This document shows, piece after piece, positions 1-13,100 of a DNA stretch of 64,000 bases (its first letter is position 1; every line of letters starts with the position of its first letter). The notes beneath the pieces were generated by a model that was not told where the DNA came from, ran no database searches, and worked only from the letters and a program-made list of their open reading frames with translations. Position numbers and translations under genes: made by a program. Source of the stretch: Ditylenchus dipsaci (taxonomy: Eukaryota; Nematoda; Chromadorea; Rhabditida; Anguinidae); assembly GCA_004194705.1 (NCBI GenBank), contig SADC01001329.1, forward strand, positions 522,962 to 586,961. Direction: 5' to 3'.

Positions 1-1500
1 TCGGTCCCCCAAAACAAAAAGTCGATTTTCGGTCAAAACTTTATTTTTAAAAAGAAAAATGGTCGGCCACGCCCTGAAAACATGTTTTCTACACGTAAAA
101 AGTGCTAAAATACCGAAAAACATCTTTTTCGGTGTTTGGGTGGCACCGAATAACCCAGTTTAGCCAACCATCCTTATAATGATGGAATTAGTACAAAAAC
201 AAGTTCTAGAAACTGAAAACGAAAATTTTTTTGAACCAAGTGGATGACCATCGGTTTTATTGGTGCACGGAGCATCCAACAGAACTCCGGTTGGTTTGTG
301 GGTAAGCATTGAATCAACAAGGATAATTTTCAAGACAAAAATACAATTTTTTTTTTGAAAAACCGACGCGAAGTATGCAACGCGAGAGGTCCTCGACGCG
401 AGATGTCCTATGTCCTTCAAAAATCGGGTCAAAAACACACTGCCAAAATACGATTTTGAATCAGAATATTTCGAAATTTTGTGAAAAAAATCAACAAGGC
501 AATCAAGGCAATTTTTTTTCGTTGGCACCGTCCAACACATATAGAGCCGGAATAATCGAAGTATATTTAAATTTCAGTACTGGCTAAGTCCGACCACCTA
601 CTCGACAAGGAGGGACAAGGAACTAAATCTAAGCTCGGCATCGGCAGTGGGGCGTTTTTCACATGCATCACAATACAACCAATACAGCAGACCACCTATT
701 ATTCCCGTGTGGCTAATAAACTTTATTAGCAGAAGTGCCTCTTCAGCAACAATTTCCTCAGTTGTGTAATTAAGCCGACTTGTGCTTTTTTAATAAAAAA
801 CATTGGAATTCAGATATAACAAGAAACTTCGCTCATCAGTATTTACCCGAAAAGTGGAACTTAGTCGGGAAATCTGCAGCCCAAAACAATAAAGAATAAA
901 AAAATAGTGCGAAGTTTCAGAAAAGAGAAAGAAAAAATAGGGCTTAGGGGTAGGGTTGGCCATATGTGGCTATACGAGACACATGTGCCTTCTTAAAAAA
1001 TCTCTTTTTACCCCTTTTTACTCATGTATTCTAATGTTTTTACATACCGATTTTAAGATATTTTCGACGCTAGTGTAGTATACCCTACCCAATGATATTT
1101 GGATAACACCTAAAACCACTATTTTGCGGGGAAAATTGTGCAAAAGCTTCTGTTAGTAATGGCCAGGTCCTGATCCCAAGCCTAAACCTAAGTCTGCGGG
1201 CCTAGGCCTAAGTAAAAATATTGGGTGAGGTATATTACGGCTACCTCACATATTCATTATTTTTTCGGTAAATTCGGGCGAAACAACCGAATTCACCGAA
1301 AAAAGAATGGAAAATGTCGGCCGACAAATTTGAGAAATGGGCTTGTCGACAAAATGAAAAAGTCAATGACGGGTTGCAACCAGATTTTCTATATAATACG
1401 CCTCAAAATAAACTATTTGGTTTTTGTCTGACTTTAAAGGGTAGGCACTATTTTTCAGTGTTTCAAAATGACTTTTGCGCTTTCTTACTAGGCTACAGAC
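1..1500. other. No supported gene; AT-rich repeat debris
   Basis: No exon chain could be built here. Around 225-280 there is a decayed copy of the AAGTGG(N)CCACTT foldback end seen intact near 6.25 and 21.1 kb. At 1063-1250 two inverted arms (GACGCTAGTGTAGTATACCC and, opposite, a GGGTGAGGTATATTACGGCT-like end) look like a worn member of the GACGCTA foldback family. The short frame starting at 1314 (first residues MSADKFEKWACRQNEK) reads like protein but has no partner exon on the plus strand. Confidence 0.35.
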
Positions 1501-1517
1501 AATAAGTAGACTGCCAC

Positions 1518-3985
1518 CTGACTGAATCTCACATTTGGCTGTGCTGGATGCAACTATGTTGGAAAGCTCTGTGAAATAAAGCAAGTAGATAAGACTAGTC
1601 CGATCGAATAAGTTTACCTGCTACGCCATGGACTGAAGTTGCCGTCTAGTGTGTTGATCAACCTATGTCGAATGTGTGTGCTATTAAGATGAAGTAGAGT
1701 GAAATAAGTCCGGAAAAACTGATAACCTGCTACGTTATGAACCAGGAGTAGATGAACGCTTGTGAATCAGGCGTAGAGGTTAGCAGCTATCTAAGTCTTT
1801 CTGATACAACTACATCGACGCTACTGTCATATACCCCCCCCCAAAAGCTACTGTAATATACCCCCCCCCCAAATCGGACCTACTGTCATAGCCCCCCCCC
1901 CCCCAAAAAAACCGACTTTTCGGGAGTGTCTAAAAACCATTTTATGCAATAATTTTGCCATAAAGGGACCAGAAAAGCAGTTTAAAGGGATTGTGGGCTG
2001 TATTGGAGGGGAAGGGAATAATACAGGGGCCACTTTTTTTTAGCTGCTTTACCATGTTTTTCAACTCGGGCCGTGGCAAAAATATACTCTATATGCATTT
2101 TATGATCAAGTGTACTTCTCGGAATCATGTATAAGGTAAGTGCGTGCGCGCATCTCTAACTCTCAAGCCCCCTGCGCCCCTTCGGGGGCGCAGGGGGCTT
2201 GGAGTTGAGATGCGCACACCCACATACCTTAGACACAAATCACTCGAAAGTGACTCTGGATGCATGAAAAAACATGCATACCAGAGTTATTTATGCGGTA
2301 GGCCCCAGTATTCAAAATATGTTCAACATCTTTATTTTTTCGCCGAAGAGCATTTCCCCTCGTTCTACAAGGCCGGGCCAGAGGCCCAGCATCCAAAAAT
2401 TCAGCCTAGCACTCAAAAAGTGCTAGGCCTATGAGCAAACCCGCGAGGTCCACCCCGCTGATCGGCTTGGTCTATGAAAAGTCCTTATACTTATGCCTGC
2501 ACCACAAGTTCCTGGGTTTGAAAGTACCCTTAAACGCTCAGAGAATTAGTACTCTAAGGATCCCAACCATCTCGAGAAGTGGCCCCTGTAATATTCCCTT
2601 CCCCTCCCAATACAGCCCGCAATCCCATTTAAATTGCTTTTCTAGTCTTTTTATGGCGAAATTATTGTGTAAAATAGTTTTTGACCATCCCTAAAAAAGT
2701 CGGTTTTTGGGGGGGGGGGGTATATGACAGTAGGTCGATTTTGGGGGGGGGGTATATTACAGTAGCGTCACTGCATCAATGATTTCTGTGAAATAGAAAA
2801 AGTTAAGCAAAATTAGCATACACAAGACGACTACCTGCTACTTTGGAAGCTGTAATTTGCACGTGCTTACCTACTTGTATCGAATAAGTATCTAAGTTGA
2901 AAAGAGTGACCACGAATAAACTAGCAGTAATATTTTTTGATAAAAGTAGTCTTGTGCCAGTGTTTTGCACTTAAAAACACACGGGCAATTAAATTAGTAC
3001 AGGGTGGTCTTAAAATAACGTTACACTTGAAAACTTTTTTTATTCGATTTGAATACAACGATATTTTGCATTGTATATTATTTTTAGCGTTTATAATGAA
3101 AGATCTGAGACCCGCAATTATTAGAGCTCATGAAGCAGGCCGTGGTATGCGTGAAATAGCAAGATTTCTCGATATCACGCCAATGATGGTATCTCGTGCT
3201 ATCAATCGATTTGAAGAAACTGGATCCAACAAAGACCGAACGGGAAGAGGACGAAAGAAAACTGCTAGAAGCAAGAAGAATATCCAGAGAGCTAAGGGTA
3301 TGATTCGACGAAACCCGACTACCAAGGCAAACTCGAAAAGAAAATTGGCGAAAAAGCTTGGTGTTGGTCCAACTCAAGCATGGGAAATTCTTCGAAAGGA
3401 TCTTAAGATGAAGCCGTGGAAGTACCGAAAACGTCAAAAATTAAATGCGCAGGCAAAGCAAAAGCGTTGCGACCGTTTGTCGAGCCATGCTGAAAAGATT
3501 CTCTCGAAACAGGCATCGTCAAATTGTCTTTTCTGACGAAAAACTTTTTGACATTCAACAGGTTGGTTTTGTTTGATTGATGAGTCCCATTGTGTTTTTC
3601 AGTCCTAAATCCTCAAAACGGATCCTCATCAGCGCGTATATTCGCGCTGATCTGTCTACAGCAAATGCACCTGTTAAATAAAGGAGGCGAAGTGACAGTA
3701 TCTCAAACAGAGTAATTACATGCTACGAAACGGATTGAGAGTAGACTGAATATTTCTGCCGATAAGAACAAGTAAAACAAAAGTAGTATAAATAAGTTAA
3801 TCACCTGCTGTTTCATGAATCACGAGCGGAGGAAAGCTAGCATCGAAAAGGAACCGATCCACCTGGCTCTGTAAAAGCAAAAGTAGAGGGAGACAAACAA
3901 ATATCATGTTTACCTGTTGCGGTGGCGCCAATTGTAATCGAAAGCTACGATCTGGATGTTTTTGCTACAGCTACTGCCAAAAGAT
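1518..3985 (-). CDS. Unrecognised multi-exon gene (partial), interrupted by transposons
   Basis: I do not recognise the family. On the minus strand eight small exon-like blocks lie between good splice sites: 3985-3914, 3868-3805, 3755-3720, 2870-2835, 2785-2772, 1809-1727, 1680-1618 and 1568-1518. The five upstream blocks join in one frame with matching phases (…SQVDRFLFDASFPPLV, EIFSLLSIRFVA, KHVQITASKVA, EIIDA), which argues for real coding. Introns between ordinary exons are 47-55 nt. Most exons end in GTAGCAG or a close variant before GT, hinting at internally repeated exons. The last three blocks do not keep one clean frame, so either single bases are missing or that end is decaying. The 2871-3719 intron holds a dead mariner and the 1810-2771 intron is almost wholly a foldback element. 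No start or stop was located. Confidence 0.4.
1817..2769. mobile_element. 953-bp foldback element with poly-C/poly-G subterminal tracts
   Basis: Left end GACGCTACTGTCATATACCC and right end ACAGTAGCGTC are inverted copies. Each is followed by C8-C14 or G8-G12 runs and repeated 'CTACTGTMATATACCCC' units. The arms continue inward (the 1960-2040 GGGAATAATACAGGGGCCAC stretch mirrors 2580-2660) to a GC-rich core hairpin at about 2134-2232. There is no transposase frame. It fills an intron of the flanking gene to within a few bases. Related ends occur near 11.5, 11.9, 36.25 and 43.55 kb. Confidence 0.75.
2134..2232. repeat. GC-rich core hairpin, copy 1 of 3
   Basis: A near-perfect inverted repeat with a TTCG loop (…CCTGCGCCCC TTCG GGGGCGCAGG…), flanked by GTGCGCGCATCTCTAACT-like arms. 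The same core lies at 27697-27777 and 50206-50303, inside foldbacks with different outer arms. Confidence 0.8.
3000..3660 (+). pseudogene. Tc1/mariner-family transposase relic
   Basis: A 5' terminal repeat CAGGGTGGTCTTAAAA follows a TA dinucleotide at 2998-2999. From the Met at 3096 an open frame encodes the N-terminal paired-type DNA-binding region: a first helix-turn-helix (REIARFLDITPMMVSRAI), a GRGRKKTAR-type linker and a second helix-turn-helix around KRKLAKKLGVG. The frame stops at 3536. The next conserved block, with the first catalytic aspartate in an FSDEK motif (about 3518-3555), is in a different frame. After it come a possible short intron (GTTGGT…TTTTCAG, about 3560-3602) and further out-of-frame matches. 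The remaining DD(E/D) half is missing and no convincing 3' terminal repeat was found. It sits in an intron of the flanking minus-strand gene and is clearly inactive. Confidence 0.8.
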
Positions 3986-4104
3986 CTGTAGAGTAAGAGA
4001 AGTAGAAAAAAGCGATTCAAATAACACGTTTACCTGCTAGGCTACCGGCAAAACTTCAAGTTTACCTACCAAAACCCAAAACCTGGGGTAGGTGCCACCT
4101 AACC

Positions 4105-7047
4105 AGGGGCCTATTGCAACAGATGAGAGTTGATAGTTGAGAGTTGATAGCTGAGAGTTGATAGTGATCGTGTTGCAACAGTTGAGAGTGAAATTTTGAT
4201 ACTTGATAGCTGATAGTGATAGTGTTGCAACAGCTGAGAGTTGAGAGTTGATAGTTGATAATTATCAGAAAAAAACGGTGGGTGAATGGGAAATGGAAAA
4301 AAAAATCGAACATGGATGAATTATATCAATATGGCGTGATCAATAACTTGTGTAACTTTTGAGCTAAATTGTAGAAACGAAAATTTCATCATATAAATTA
4401 TTCAAATAGTAGGTTTTGTAGCCCTCTTTCTCCTCTTTCGAGTAGTATATTAAACTTAACATGATCACTTTAAAAAAGTCGGCATTTGGCTCTAAACAAT
4501 TGGGAGGTCATTTTTAGAAATTAACGAACATTTTCGAACATTCGAAGTTTCAAAATCAAGAATATATCGATGCTCAAGCACAAAACCATGCACTCCTGAT
4601 CGTTTTAATCAAGTAAATAATAATAACTGTAGACTGACCAGCTACTCTCCTTATACAAGTCAATAATTTAAACTATCCCTCACTTCAGCAATCAATGCAA
4701 AAATCCGATTCACCAACAAGTGGACAACCACACCCTAATCTTATTAGCTAGCCAGGCATTTGGGCCAACAAGCAACTGTCGCCAACCACCGAAATTTGAT
4801 ATTTTCGCCTTTGAAGATTATCAAAAGTAGTAGTAGCGAGGACTTGTTATAATATACTTTATGGCTTGTTCACCTTGTTAGAGTTCGAGTTAGAGTTCGG
4901 GGTTTTGGTTACGTGAACACCTCTGATCCTAACTCTAACTCAAGAACTCTAACTTATTTCTAATTCACTGCTATATATGTAAATATAATTATAATTTTAG
5001 AAGCATATGTCCTATTTCAAAACGTTTTAAATTTAGTCTGAAATGACTTTGAACTTTGAAAAAGCGTTTTGGAAAAAAGTTCGTAGCCTTTTTACCCGCT
5101 TTTCCACTTTTTTCAATTCGCGGTTTTCTGCAGTTCGTCTACTAACCTGCACTACTACTGCACTCCATGGATCTCTTAGGTGATTCGGCAATGTAGTTCA
5201 GGCAAGACCTATTACAAAACACAACAAAAAACTTTTCATTTTAGGGAGAATCACATGGGACTGCTTACTTAATAATTGCCAGGTCCACTGCAAGGAAAGC
5301 TAAATTTTCGATCATCTATTGCGGAATCAGTGGGGACAATGTGAATAATGCACAAGATGGTAGTTTGGCGTGGTCACATCGAATGTCAAACCATTTAAAA
5401 TCCAAGTTGTTTGCCGACTTCAAAGAGATCGGCTTCGTCAAACTATTGGAAGGGGCCCCAGCAGATAAATTCGAAAATGGGAATGGTATAAATATTTAAT
5501 TTAAAAAATACAATAAGACGTATTTTCAGGGGAATGGTATACTCGAAGAGTAAATTTTGTATAAATTTTATGTAAGAAGAAATTATATTTAATTTTAAGA
5601 CCTAATAGACAAAAGAGTGACGGAATATTTTGAAGACTACCCTAGTAATGATGACTATTCCCTCAATCTTCTAAACTCTGAATACCCATTCAAAGACTTG
5701 AATATTGCCTCATTCTCTGTAGAACAAGCCAACGAATATCTAGACGAAGCTATTGCTAGAGCTGTTAATGCTTGAAAGACACAGTGCCTATTGGAGAGAG
5801 ATAAAGCAATAGAAAAATATGTATTTTCAAGATTTTTAAAAATAAAAAATAATGTCTGAAAGTGAGTGTACCACAAGTATACCACCAATTTATAATACTC
5901 AGTAATACTACCCCCCACCACACCAACCCTTTCCAAAAATCGTGTGTTGGGCTTATACTGGTCACCCACCGTTTTTTTTGATAGTTGATAGTGAAATTTA
6001 AATTTTCATAAAAATGAAAAAAAAAAGACCAAAACCGCAATTTCATCTATCCAGACCCCAAAACCCGAAATGGGCACATTCTGGTCAGGTGGATCAGCTG
6101 GATCGCCTGTAAAGTAAAAAATTTCAAATTTCAAAAACAAACCATGCTATCATATGTGTAATCGCGTAGGGAATCAGGTTAAATGAAACCAAAAATCCGA
6201 TTTCACGCACCGAAATCCCAATATTCCGGGTAGGCACTACCTGGCCAGCTGGACCACCAAAACCAAGTGGTCGACCACTTGGAGCAAAAAAAATTTTATT
6301 TTTTCGGGTTCCAAAACCCATTTTCTGAACTGATTCCGGCATGCTGAAGATGGTAACGTTTCATCGACAAATTTTTGGATATCGCTAACGATTGATTTTG
6401 ATAAATCAATTGTTAGCAGTAACTCAAAAAATACCCGACAAAACGGCGTTTTACCACCGTCAAACCATCTTCAGCATGCCCGAATCAGTTCAGAAAATTG
6501 GTTTGGGACCCGAAAAAATGAAAAATTTTTTTGCTCCAAGTGGTCGACCACTTGGTTTTAAATATTACCCGGGTAGTAATATTTTTATCTTGTACAGAAC
6601 TTTTAAATTTAAAATGTTTTTCTGTGATCCAATTTTAGTTCTACTGCATAATCCAACCAAACCAAGTGGTCGTCCACTTGGATCAGACCAAAATTGGATC
6701 AAATGAAACCTAAAAAAATTTAATTTCCCGAATTTTTTTTATTTGGAGTAGTTTTGGACGGTTTGGGGTGGTTTTGGTTGGTTTAAGTGTGTTGGGTGCT
6801 TTCGGCTGGTTGTTGTGGTTTTGGGTGGCTTGAAGTAGTTTTGAGTGGTTTGGGGTGGCTCAGACGTAATCTATAGTCGATACTTGATAGTTGATAGCTG
6901 AGAGTGAAGTACTCTCAGCTATTGCAACGCTCTCACTATCAACTATTAACTATCCACTCTCAACTATTACTCTCAACTCTCAACTGTTTGCAGCACTATC
7001 ACTCTCAACTATCTACTCTCAACTCTCATCTGTTGCAATAGGCCCCA
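4105..7047. mobile_element. Possible 2.9-kb element bounded by inverted G-ATAGTT word arrays
   Basis: The end at 4105 reads GGGGCCTATTGCAACAG followed by tandem GAGAGTTGATAGTT units to about 4265. The end at 7047 is its inverted copy (units from about 6880). The interior (4.3-6.9 kb) has no convincing gene but holds a foldback at 6252-6562 and a partial GAGTTAGAGTTCG element at 4858-4955. A terminal CAGG-like tip is suggestive, but no matching target duplication was found, so whether this is one element or two facing copies is open. Confidence 0.45.
6252..6562. mobile_element. Foldback element, AAGTGGTCGACCACTT family
   Basis: Arms of about 130-150 bp begin CCAAAACCAAGTGGTCGACC and mirror across a centre near 6400 (GATTTTGATAAATC). 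Each arm contains GCATGCTGAAGATGG or its complement. A second copy is at 21030-21523, and fragments are near 240, 6655 and 19790. Confidence 0.7.
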
Positions 7048-8150
7048 GGTTCGACTACCACTGGCTGTAAACTATTTTTTTTTCGCTTTTTATTTACAAG
7101 TTTAGTGTCAAAATGATCCTCACACTCTTGGCTATCCAATAAGGCTATCAGCACAGGCTTTTACACCTACCCTAGTTTGTAACCAGGCTAAAATAGGCCA
7201 AATTTCCGAAAATCGATGGTTTTGGGGGTTTTCTTTGACTGGTTTCACTGAAAATTTCAGGTTTTTCTACAAATCACACGTTTCATACACAAAAATGTAG
7301 TCAATACTAAAAGTTACTATTGAGTTAGAATTAGCTAGAATTCTAAAAAGCTTCTACGATGTCCAATTCCATGACATCCTACCCGGGACTATCTAAGAAC
7401 TTTTCGGTAGTATCCTGGAACTGACGTTTCTTTCGTAATTTTAATTTACATGCTCATTTGCAACCTTATACTCAAATGTAGCCCTGCTTCTTGGCGTCAT
7501 TTTCAGTATGTAGTTAAAAATGAGCATCTGAATTGAAATTGCAAAAAACATCAGTGCCAAAATAATAAAGGCGAGGCGTATAGGAAGTCCCCCCCCTTTA
7601 AAGGGTTATTGAGAGCAGGTTATTACAGAGGGGTGTTATTTGGGCATACTGTCACAAATTAATGCGCCAATAGTTGAAACACAGACAAAGGCCACCCCGA
7701 GCTTGCAAAAAGCAACCTCATGTGGCCTCCAAAATTGCTTAAAATGAGGTGGCTGATGAGGTGGCTTGCTAGGCCACTTCAGGTGGCCTCACAATTTTAA
7801 AACGCACATTTCTCAGCCCTGTGTAATTCTAAAAGAACAGTCGACATGTCATTTGTAGATAAACAGAAGAGATTTAGAAAATGCATTAGATGCTAATTTT
7901 TGATATTATAATTTTTAAGAAAAGCTGGTATTTACGTGACCGGACAAATATTTTCCTTAGATTAACTTTGATTTTGACTAAAAGTCGACACTTTTATGTT
8001 AGTGGTCATAAGTTTTCTCAGAATAATCAAAAAGGCAAATTTGGCCTGCCGAATAATAGCTGAGTTTGAGGCTTTAAAATAAAATGGACTTAAATCTTTT
8101 GCCTTCTAAGAAAACAGCAAAAAAGATTCAAAACGTTATTGGGCCGTAAC
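7048..8150. other. Intergenic repeats; fragment of the GGGGGGAACTTTATA element
   Basis: 7048-7130 (GGTTCGACTACCACTGGCTG onward) and 7566-7605 (GCGAGGCGTATAGGAAGTCCCCCCCC) match the two ends of the element seen whole at 23990-24601, so this is a copy that has lost its left tip. No gene was seen. Confidence 0.5.
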
Positions 8151-8162
8151 TTTTGTCGCACC

Positions 8163-9884
8163 CAGGCATGTGCACGGGCCCACTTTTCGCGGCCCGGCCC
8201 GGCCCGGACATTTTTTTTGCGCCCAGCCCGGCCCGGAACCTAATTTTTTTTCGGGCCCTGCCCGGCCCGGGCCGGGCCGGGCTGGCCCGTAGTATAGTCA
8301 ACTGTCAGTGCAATTTCTAACATATTCAAAAAAATCAAGCAAAAAATAGAGTGGGAGACTTTATTATTCAACATCACTCGAAACGCAATATTTTTCTATT
8401 ATTTATTTTCTAACACAAATAGAGAAATATTGATCATGTAAAAAAGTTTCTCTACTCTTTTTCATTAATTGACTCATCGCTGTACCTAATTTTATTCCTT
8501 AAAATACTCAGTTTCCAAGTCAGGAGTGAAATATCTCGGGATTCAGTCCACTTTTTGCAAAGCAGTTTTTTGCAAACAAAAATAGACAAGTTGTATCTTC
8601 AGAATTACCTAAACGAAAAAAACCTAAACAAGCTTAATAGTAATCAGTTCAACCCTGTACGATAAATTCTATTTTTAGCCTCACTTTTTTTTTGTCTTGA
8701 GCGGAATTTGAAATTTCACAGCAAGTTGTAAGCTTTGAGGGCAGTCCATAAGCAAATTGACCATGCTAAACACGAATCGATGTCAAAAATCTAGGTTTCT
8801 ACAGCGAAATTTAAGTTTTACGTAAAAATCGTTTTCGAACTTTTTTGAGAGTCTTGTTAAACACTAAGAAAGCCTGTTTTCTGCCATGTTTTACTTTATT
8901 TTTTTGCACAAGAATGTTCCATTTTAATTGCTCTGTCTTTTGCGCCTATAGTAGAGCCGTAAGGATTTTTGGAATCGCGAAAAATTTTGACTTTTTATTC
9001 AAAAAAATACGTTTACAAAAAGTGGCGAAAATCATTCTTTTTGCTGGTAGTACAACATTTCAGAATTATTTTTGGCAGTGTGATATACCGTTAGAAAGCT
9101 CTAATTCTGGGCTTTCCGACGGTATAAAAAAACAATACAAAATTTATAGAAATCATAAGAAAAATGAAATTAACGATAGCTTAAAAACGCGAAAAACAAG
9201 GTTTCAAAAATGGGCCGTTTCTCATATTTTTAGTGCGAATTTTGAAAAACTAATAACACAGGCGTGCTCAGCGTTAAACTCTGCATCGAAATAAACCAAT
9301 GTAACAACCGGTATTTTACGTGTTAAGTGCTAGCTGCGATCACGGATGAGTGATTCAAATGATTGTAAGTAAATCTGAAGATAAAACTTGTCCATTTTTG
9401 TTTGCAAAAAGCTGCTTTGAGATATTTTACTTTTAGCCACGTTACTTTTAGTTGTTACCGCGATTGTTACTACGGCCCAGGAACTTTTTTGACTTGTTTC
9501 GAATTTTTATTTCTAAAAATTTCACACTATTACATAGCCCTGGATTTAAGCTTTCTAACAAGCCATTAATTGATTCAATGCGATTTCAAAAAAGTTTCAA
9601 AAACAAGTCTTTGTATGATCAGAACTTTCTTCAAACTTTTAAAAATTCCAGTAAGTCAGTCAACAAATTGTTGAAAACCCGAAATCCGTGACTACATTTT
9701 GATACAAGACTTAAAAATTTTTTTTAAAGTTGGATTTGATAAGGTATATTTAAGATTAATAAATTCCGGGCCGGCCCGGCCCGTCGATTTTCGAGCCCGG
9801 CCCGGCCCGTAAGCAATTTTGAAAGTTGGCCCGGCCCGGGCCTCAAAAATCACGGCCCGGCCGGGCCGGCCCGTGCACAGGCTG
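8163..9884. mobile_element. Non-autonomous hAT element 1 (GGCCCGGGCC words), 8-bp target duplication
   Basis: The element starts CAGGCATGTGCACGGGCC and ends with the complement of CAGCCTGTGCACGGGCC. It is flanked on both sides by the perfect 8-bp duplication GTCGCACC (8155-8162 and 9885-9892), diagnostic of the hAT superfamily. About 110 bp at each end is an array of GGCCCGGCCCGG words, sharply GC-rich against the AT-rich interior. Inside, 8530-8630 is the inverted copy of about 9360-9450. The longest internal frame (8845-9294, 149 codons) resembles no transposase, so the copy is non-autonomous. Confidence 0.9.
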
Positions 9885-10157
9885 GTCGCACCCTATTTCT
9901 GGGCTCTTTTGAATTCGTGGTTTATAACACCACATTTTCTGATAAATGTTTCGAGCGGTATTGACAGTTTTGTAAAGCATGAAATTTCATAAAAACTGTC
10001 TGTTTGGATTTTTATTTTCACTCTGGAAACATGGCTATTATTATTATTATCAACGAATTACATGATAACGTTCTATTCGGACATTATATAACAGAGAAAT
10101 GGCGAATCTATAGCAACAACAAACATATATTTGTAACAAAATGTAGATTTTTAATAA

Positions 10158-13100
10158 TCATCTACTAGATTCTAATTCGTCAGACATATTTCGCGCCATG
10201 CTGCCCTCTTCGCCACCGTTAGCCGCCTCATAGACCATATGCGAGACTAAAATTTCAACAAACATTTAGTTAACTGCAGTATACCACAATATACTTACTC
10301 TTTCTCATCTGATCCTTGCGCTCATTCCACTTTTCTAAAAAATAGTATTATAGTGAGGAAACAGATAATACCAATATAGCTGCTCAATTGCAATAGTTAA
10401 AAAATTACGTAGTGAAACTGCATCTTAGGTGATTTCTCCGAGACATGCGTGAAATGGCGACTAAAGATTTACAAATTTGTCCAATTTTCAGTCTCATTAA
10501 AGGCTTTGAGCGCGTGTAGAATTGATAAATGGCTTACGAAGAGATGTTCTTGAGCATTGCGACCTTCCATGAATCTCCCGCAGCAACATCTACACATTTT
10601 AGACCAATAATTACTCTCAATGATTAAAATAAATACCAGAAAAATAGAAAGCATGTTGTTTAGAGGGACAACTTTGTGACCACACTTCCATCTAAAACAA
10701 TAATTAACAGCACAAGAAAATATTAAAGACCCACAATAAGTATTTGTCAATGGGGAGACGCATGACGTGAAAATTGCCAGTTTTGCTAAAGTAGGTAGGT
10801 AATGTTTCAAAGACCGCTACATACATAGTTAGTTACCTGACATACGCTGTTTCCCTAAGGCATCTGCGCTACAATTGATAATGATGATATGTCAATAACA
10901 AACACCACCTAATTATAAAACATACGTCACAGGGAATATCTGAAAATGAATGATGAAAAATTCGAGAAATTCAGTAAATCTTCTAAACTCACGTAAGTTC
11001 CAGCAATCAAAGGCCCATCCATCATTTCCCGAGCATATCTCGAGATATACACGACTTTCTTCGAAGGATCATGCATAGAGTTACTGAACTGGTACGGATT
11101 GCCCTAAGACAACAAAACATGAGATTGAAAAAAGAGTCAATAAAAACAAGAGGAATCGACATCGCCGAAGCCAAATACAGTCAAGCCTTAAGTCAACGAC
11201 AGGGGCGTAGCTAGAAAATCTGACGAGGGGGGACATGCGAGAAAAAAATTTTGAGGCTAATTCATCTACACCGTTTTTCATTTTTGACTAGGAAAAAAAT
11301 GTGACGGGGAGGGAGGGGGGGTGGGAGGGCACGGTGAATTTATCACTAATTTGGAATGTAAAATTTCGTTGTCCTTGGAGTCGTCGTTGGATTTTTTATA
11401 AATAGGTCGTCGTTGGCGGAAAAACAGTTTTAAGAAAAAAACCCAACGACAACGCTTATAAATGAGCCATAAGTTTTTCGGCGCTAGTAGCGAATACCCC
11501 CCCCAAGCATCCGACCTTTAAAATTGCTGTAACTACCTTTGCAAACAACAAGTTTAGGCTTAGCCCTTAGGCTTGGGGTAGGCCAGCGTACGGAAGTTGT
11601 GACTAATGAAGAGTTTGCGCACATTTTCCGGGGTCTGGGACATAAATTTGGGTACTTTTTACTAAAGTAAAAAAAGTGAAAATCGTTTGGGGGGGGGGGT
11701 ATTTGCTACTAGCGTCAGTTTTCTTCAATTTTGATTCATCAGCCTGTTGTAGAACTCCGATCTTAAATTATTTTAATAATGAAAACCACAGGGAGTCTCA
11801 AAAGAGTACGCATTCATTTAGGCGCCCTCAATAATGGGCGCCATTATTTTACATTGACTTCTAAATTTCTCAATAAGTGCAAAAAGGATAATTGGTGCTA
11901 GTATAGAATACCCCCTCCCCCTAAAAAAAATCAGCCTTTTCAAAATCGCTGTAACTACCCTTGCAAACAACAAGTTTAGGCTTACCCCTTAGGCTTGGGG
12001 GTAGGCCAGCGTACGGAAGATGTGACTAATAAAGAGTTTACGAATATTTTCCGGGTCTGGGACATAAATTTGGGTAGTCTTCACTTAAATTTTAAAAGGA
12101 AAATTTGGGGGGTGTTATTCTATACTAGGGTCGGATAATTTAACCGCAGAGCTGCTGAGTAAACCACCAAGTAATCGCCTAAACAGGTCCATAATCCAAA
12201 AACTTTTGATGTAGCTAATAGTACTTCAGAGCTTTTGTATCTAACTAAGAATCATGCGCTGAACATGGTTTGATGGTACAGTCGACCTTCGACAGTACGT
12301 ACTCTATGGAAAAGGTTTGGTTGGTTGGATTTACCTTAAATAAGGCAAATAGTGCCCCTCGGAGTGAGAATTTCAAGAGAAACCACGTGGACATTATTTA
12401 ACACCAAAACCGGTTCAAAAATTGGGTAGCTTGCAAAGATTTGACTCGGCGACAAAAGAGTATATTTAAAGGGTAGGATGTCATGAATCAAACATTTTTG
12501 GATTTTAGCTCTAACTATTTTTTTTCTTTCTGCGATAGCTTAAAGGAAAGCCCAGAACCTTGGCTACACGTTGGTATACAAAACGTATAGAGCTGCAAAA
12601 AAAGTCAAAAGGTATCAATCACCCAATGAAAGAATAACCAAAATGAATGGATTTACGAACGAATTCAGATTTCAGATGGTGTTTGGCCTGCAACTCAGCC
12701 GGGGCAGTTGTATAAGCGCGCGCTGATGGTGCTGTTGAATAACCAGGAGCCTAAGCATTATCTTGATACCAAAATTTTACATAAAACATGAAAAATGCAG
12801 TAAAAAAGGTGTGCACCCACGAGGAATCGAACTTGAGAGTTCAAATATTCGCTCCTCAATGTTCAAGCAACAAGCAAACCTCGTGAAGAGTCGGATGGCT
12901 AAATAAAAAAAACCTTAGAGTTGAAATTTACAAAGGACTAAACAATAACATGATAGTGTGCGGACGGTTTAGCTCAAGTTCACGCTGCCGGTCCTCAAAT
13001 AGTTTGGAGTGTTAGACGTGCTGAAAAAACAACAAAGGTAAAGACTGAATTTGTCTACATGAAGTTACTAATTCAAGAAATCAATAATTCGCTGATTGCT

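Noticed and set aside
4105..7047. Complete hAT element suggested by the CAGGGGCC tip
   Set aside because: No matching 8-bp duplication and one tip base differs; kept only as a possible element.
8845..9294. 149-codon frame inside hAT element 1
   Set aside because: No BED finger, RNase-H-fold or dimerisation motif; treated as chance in the element interior.
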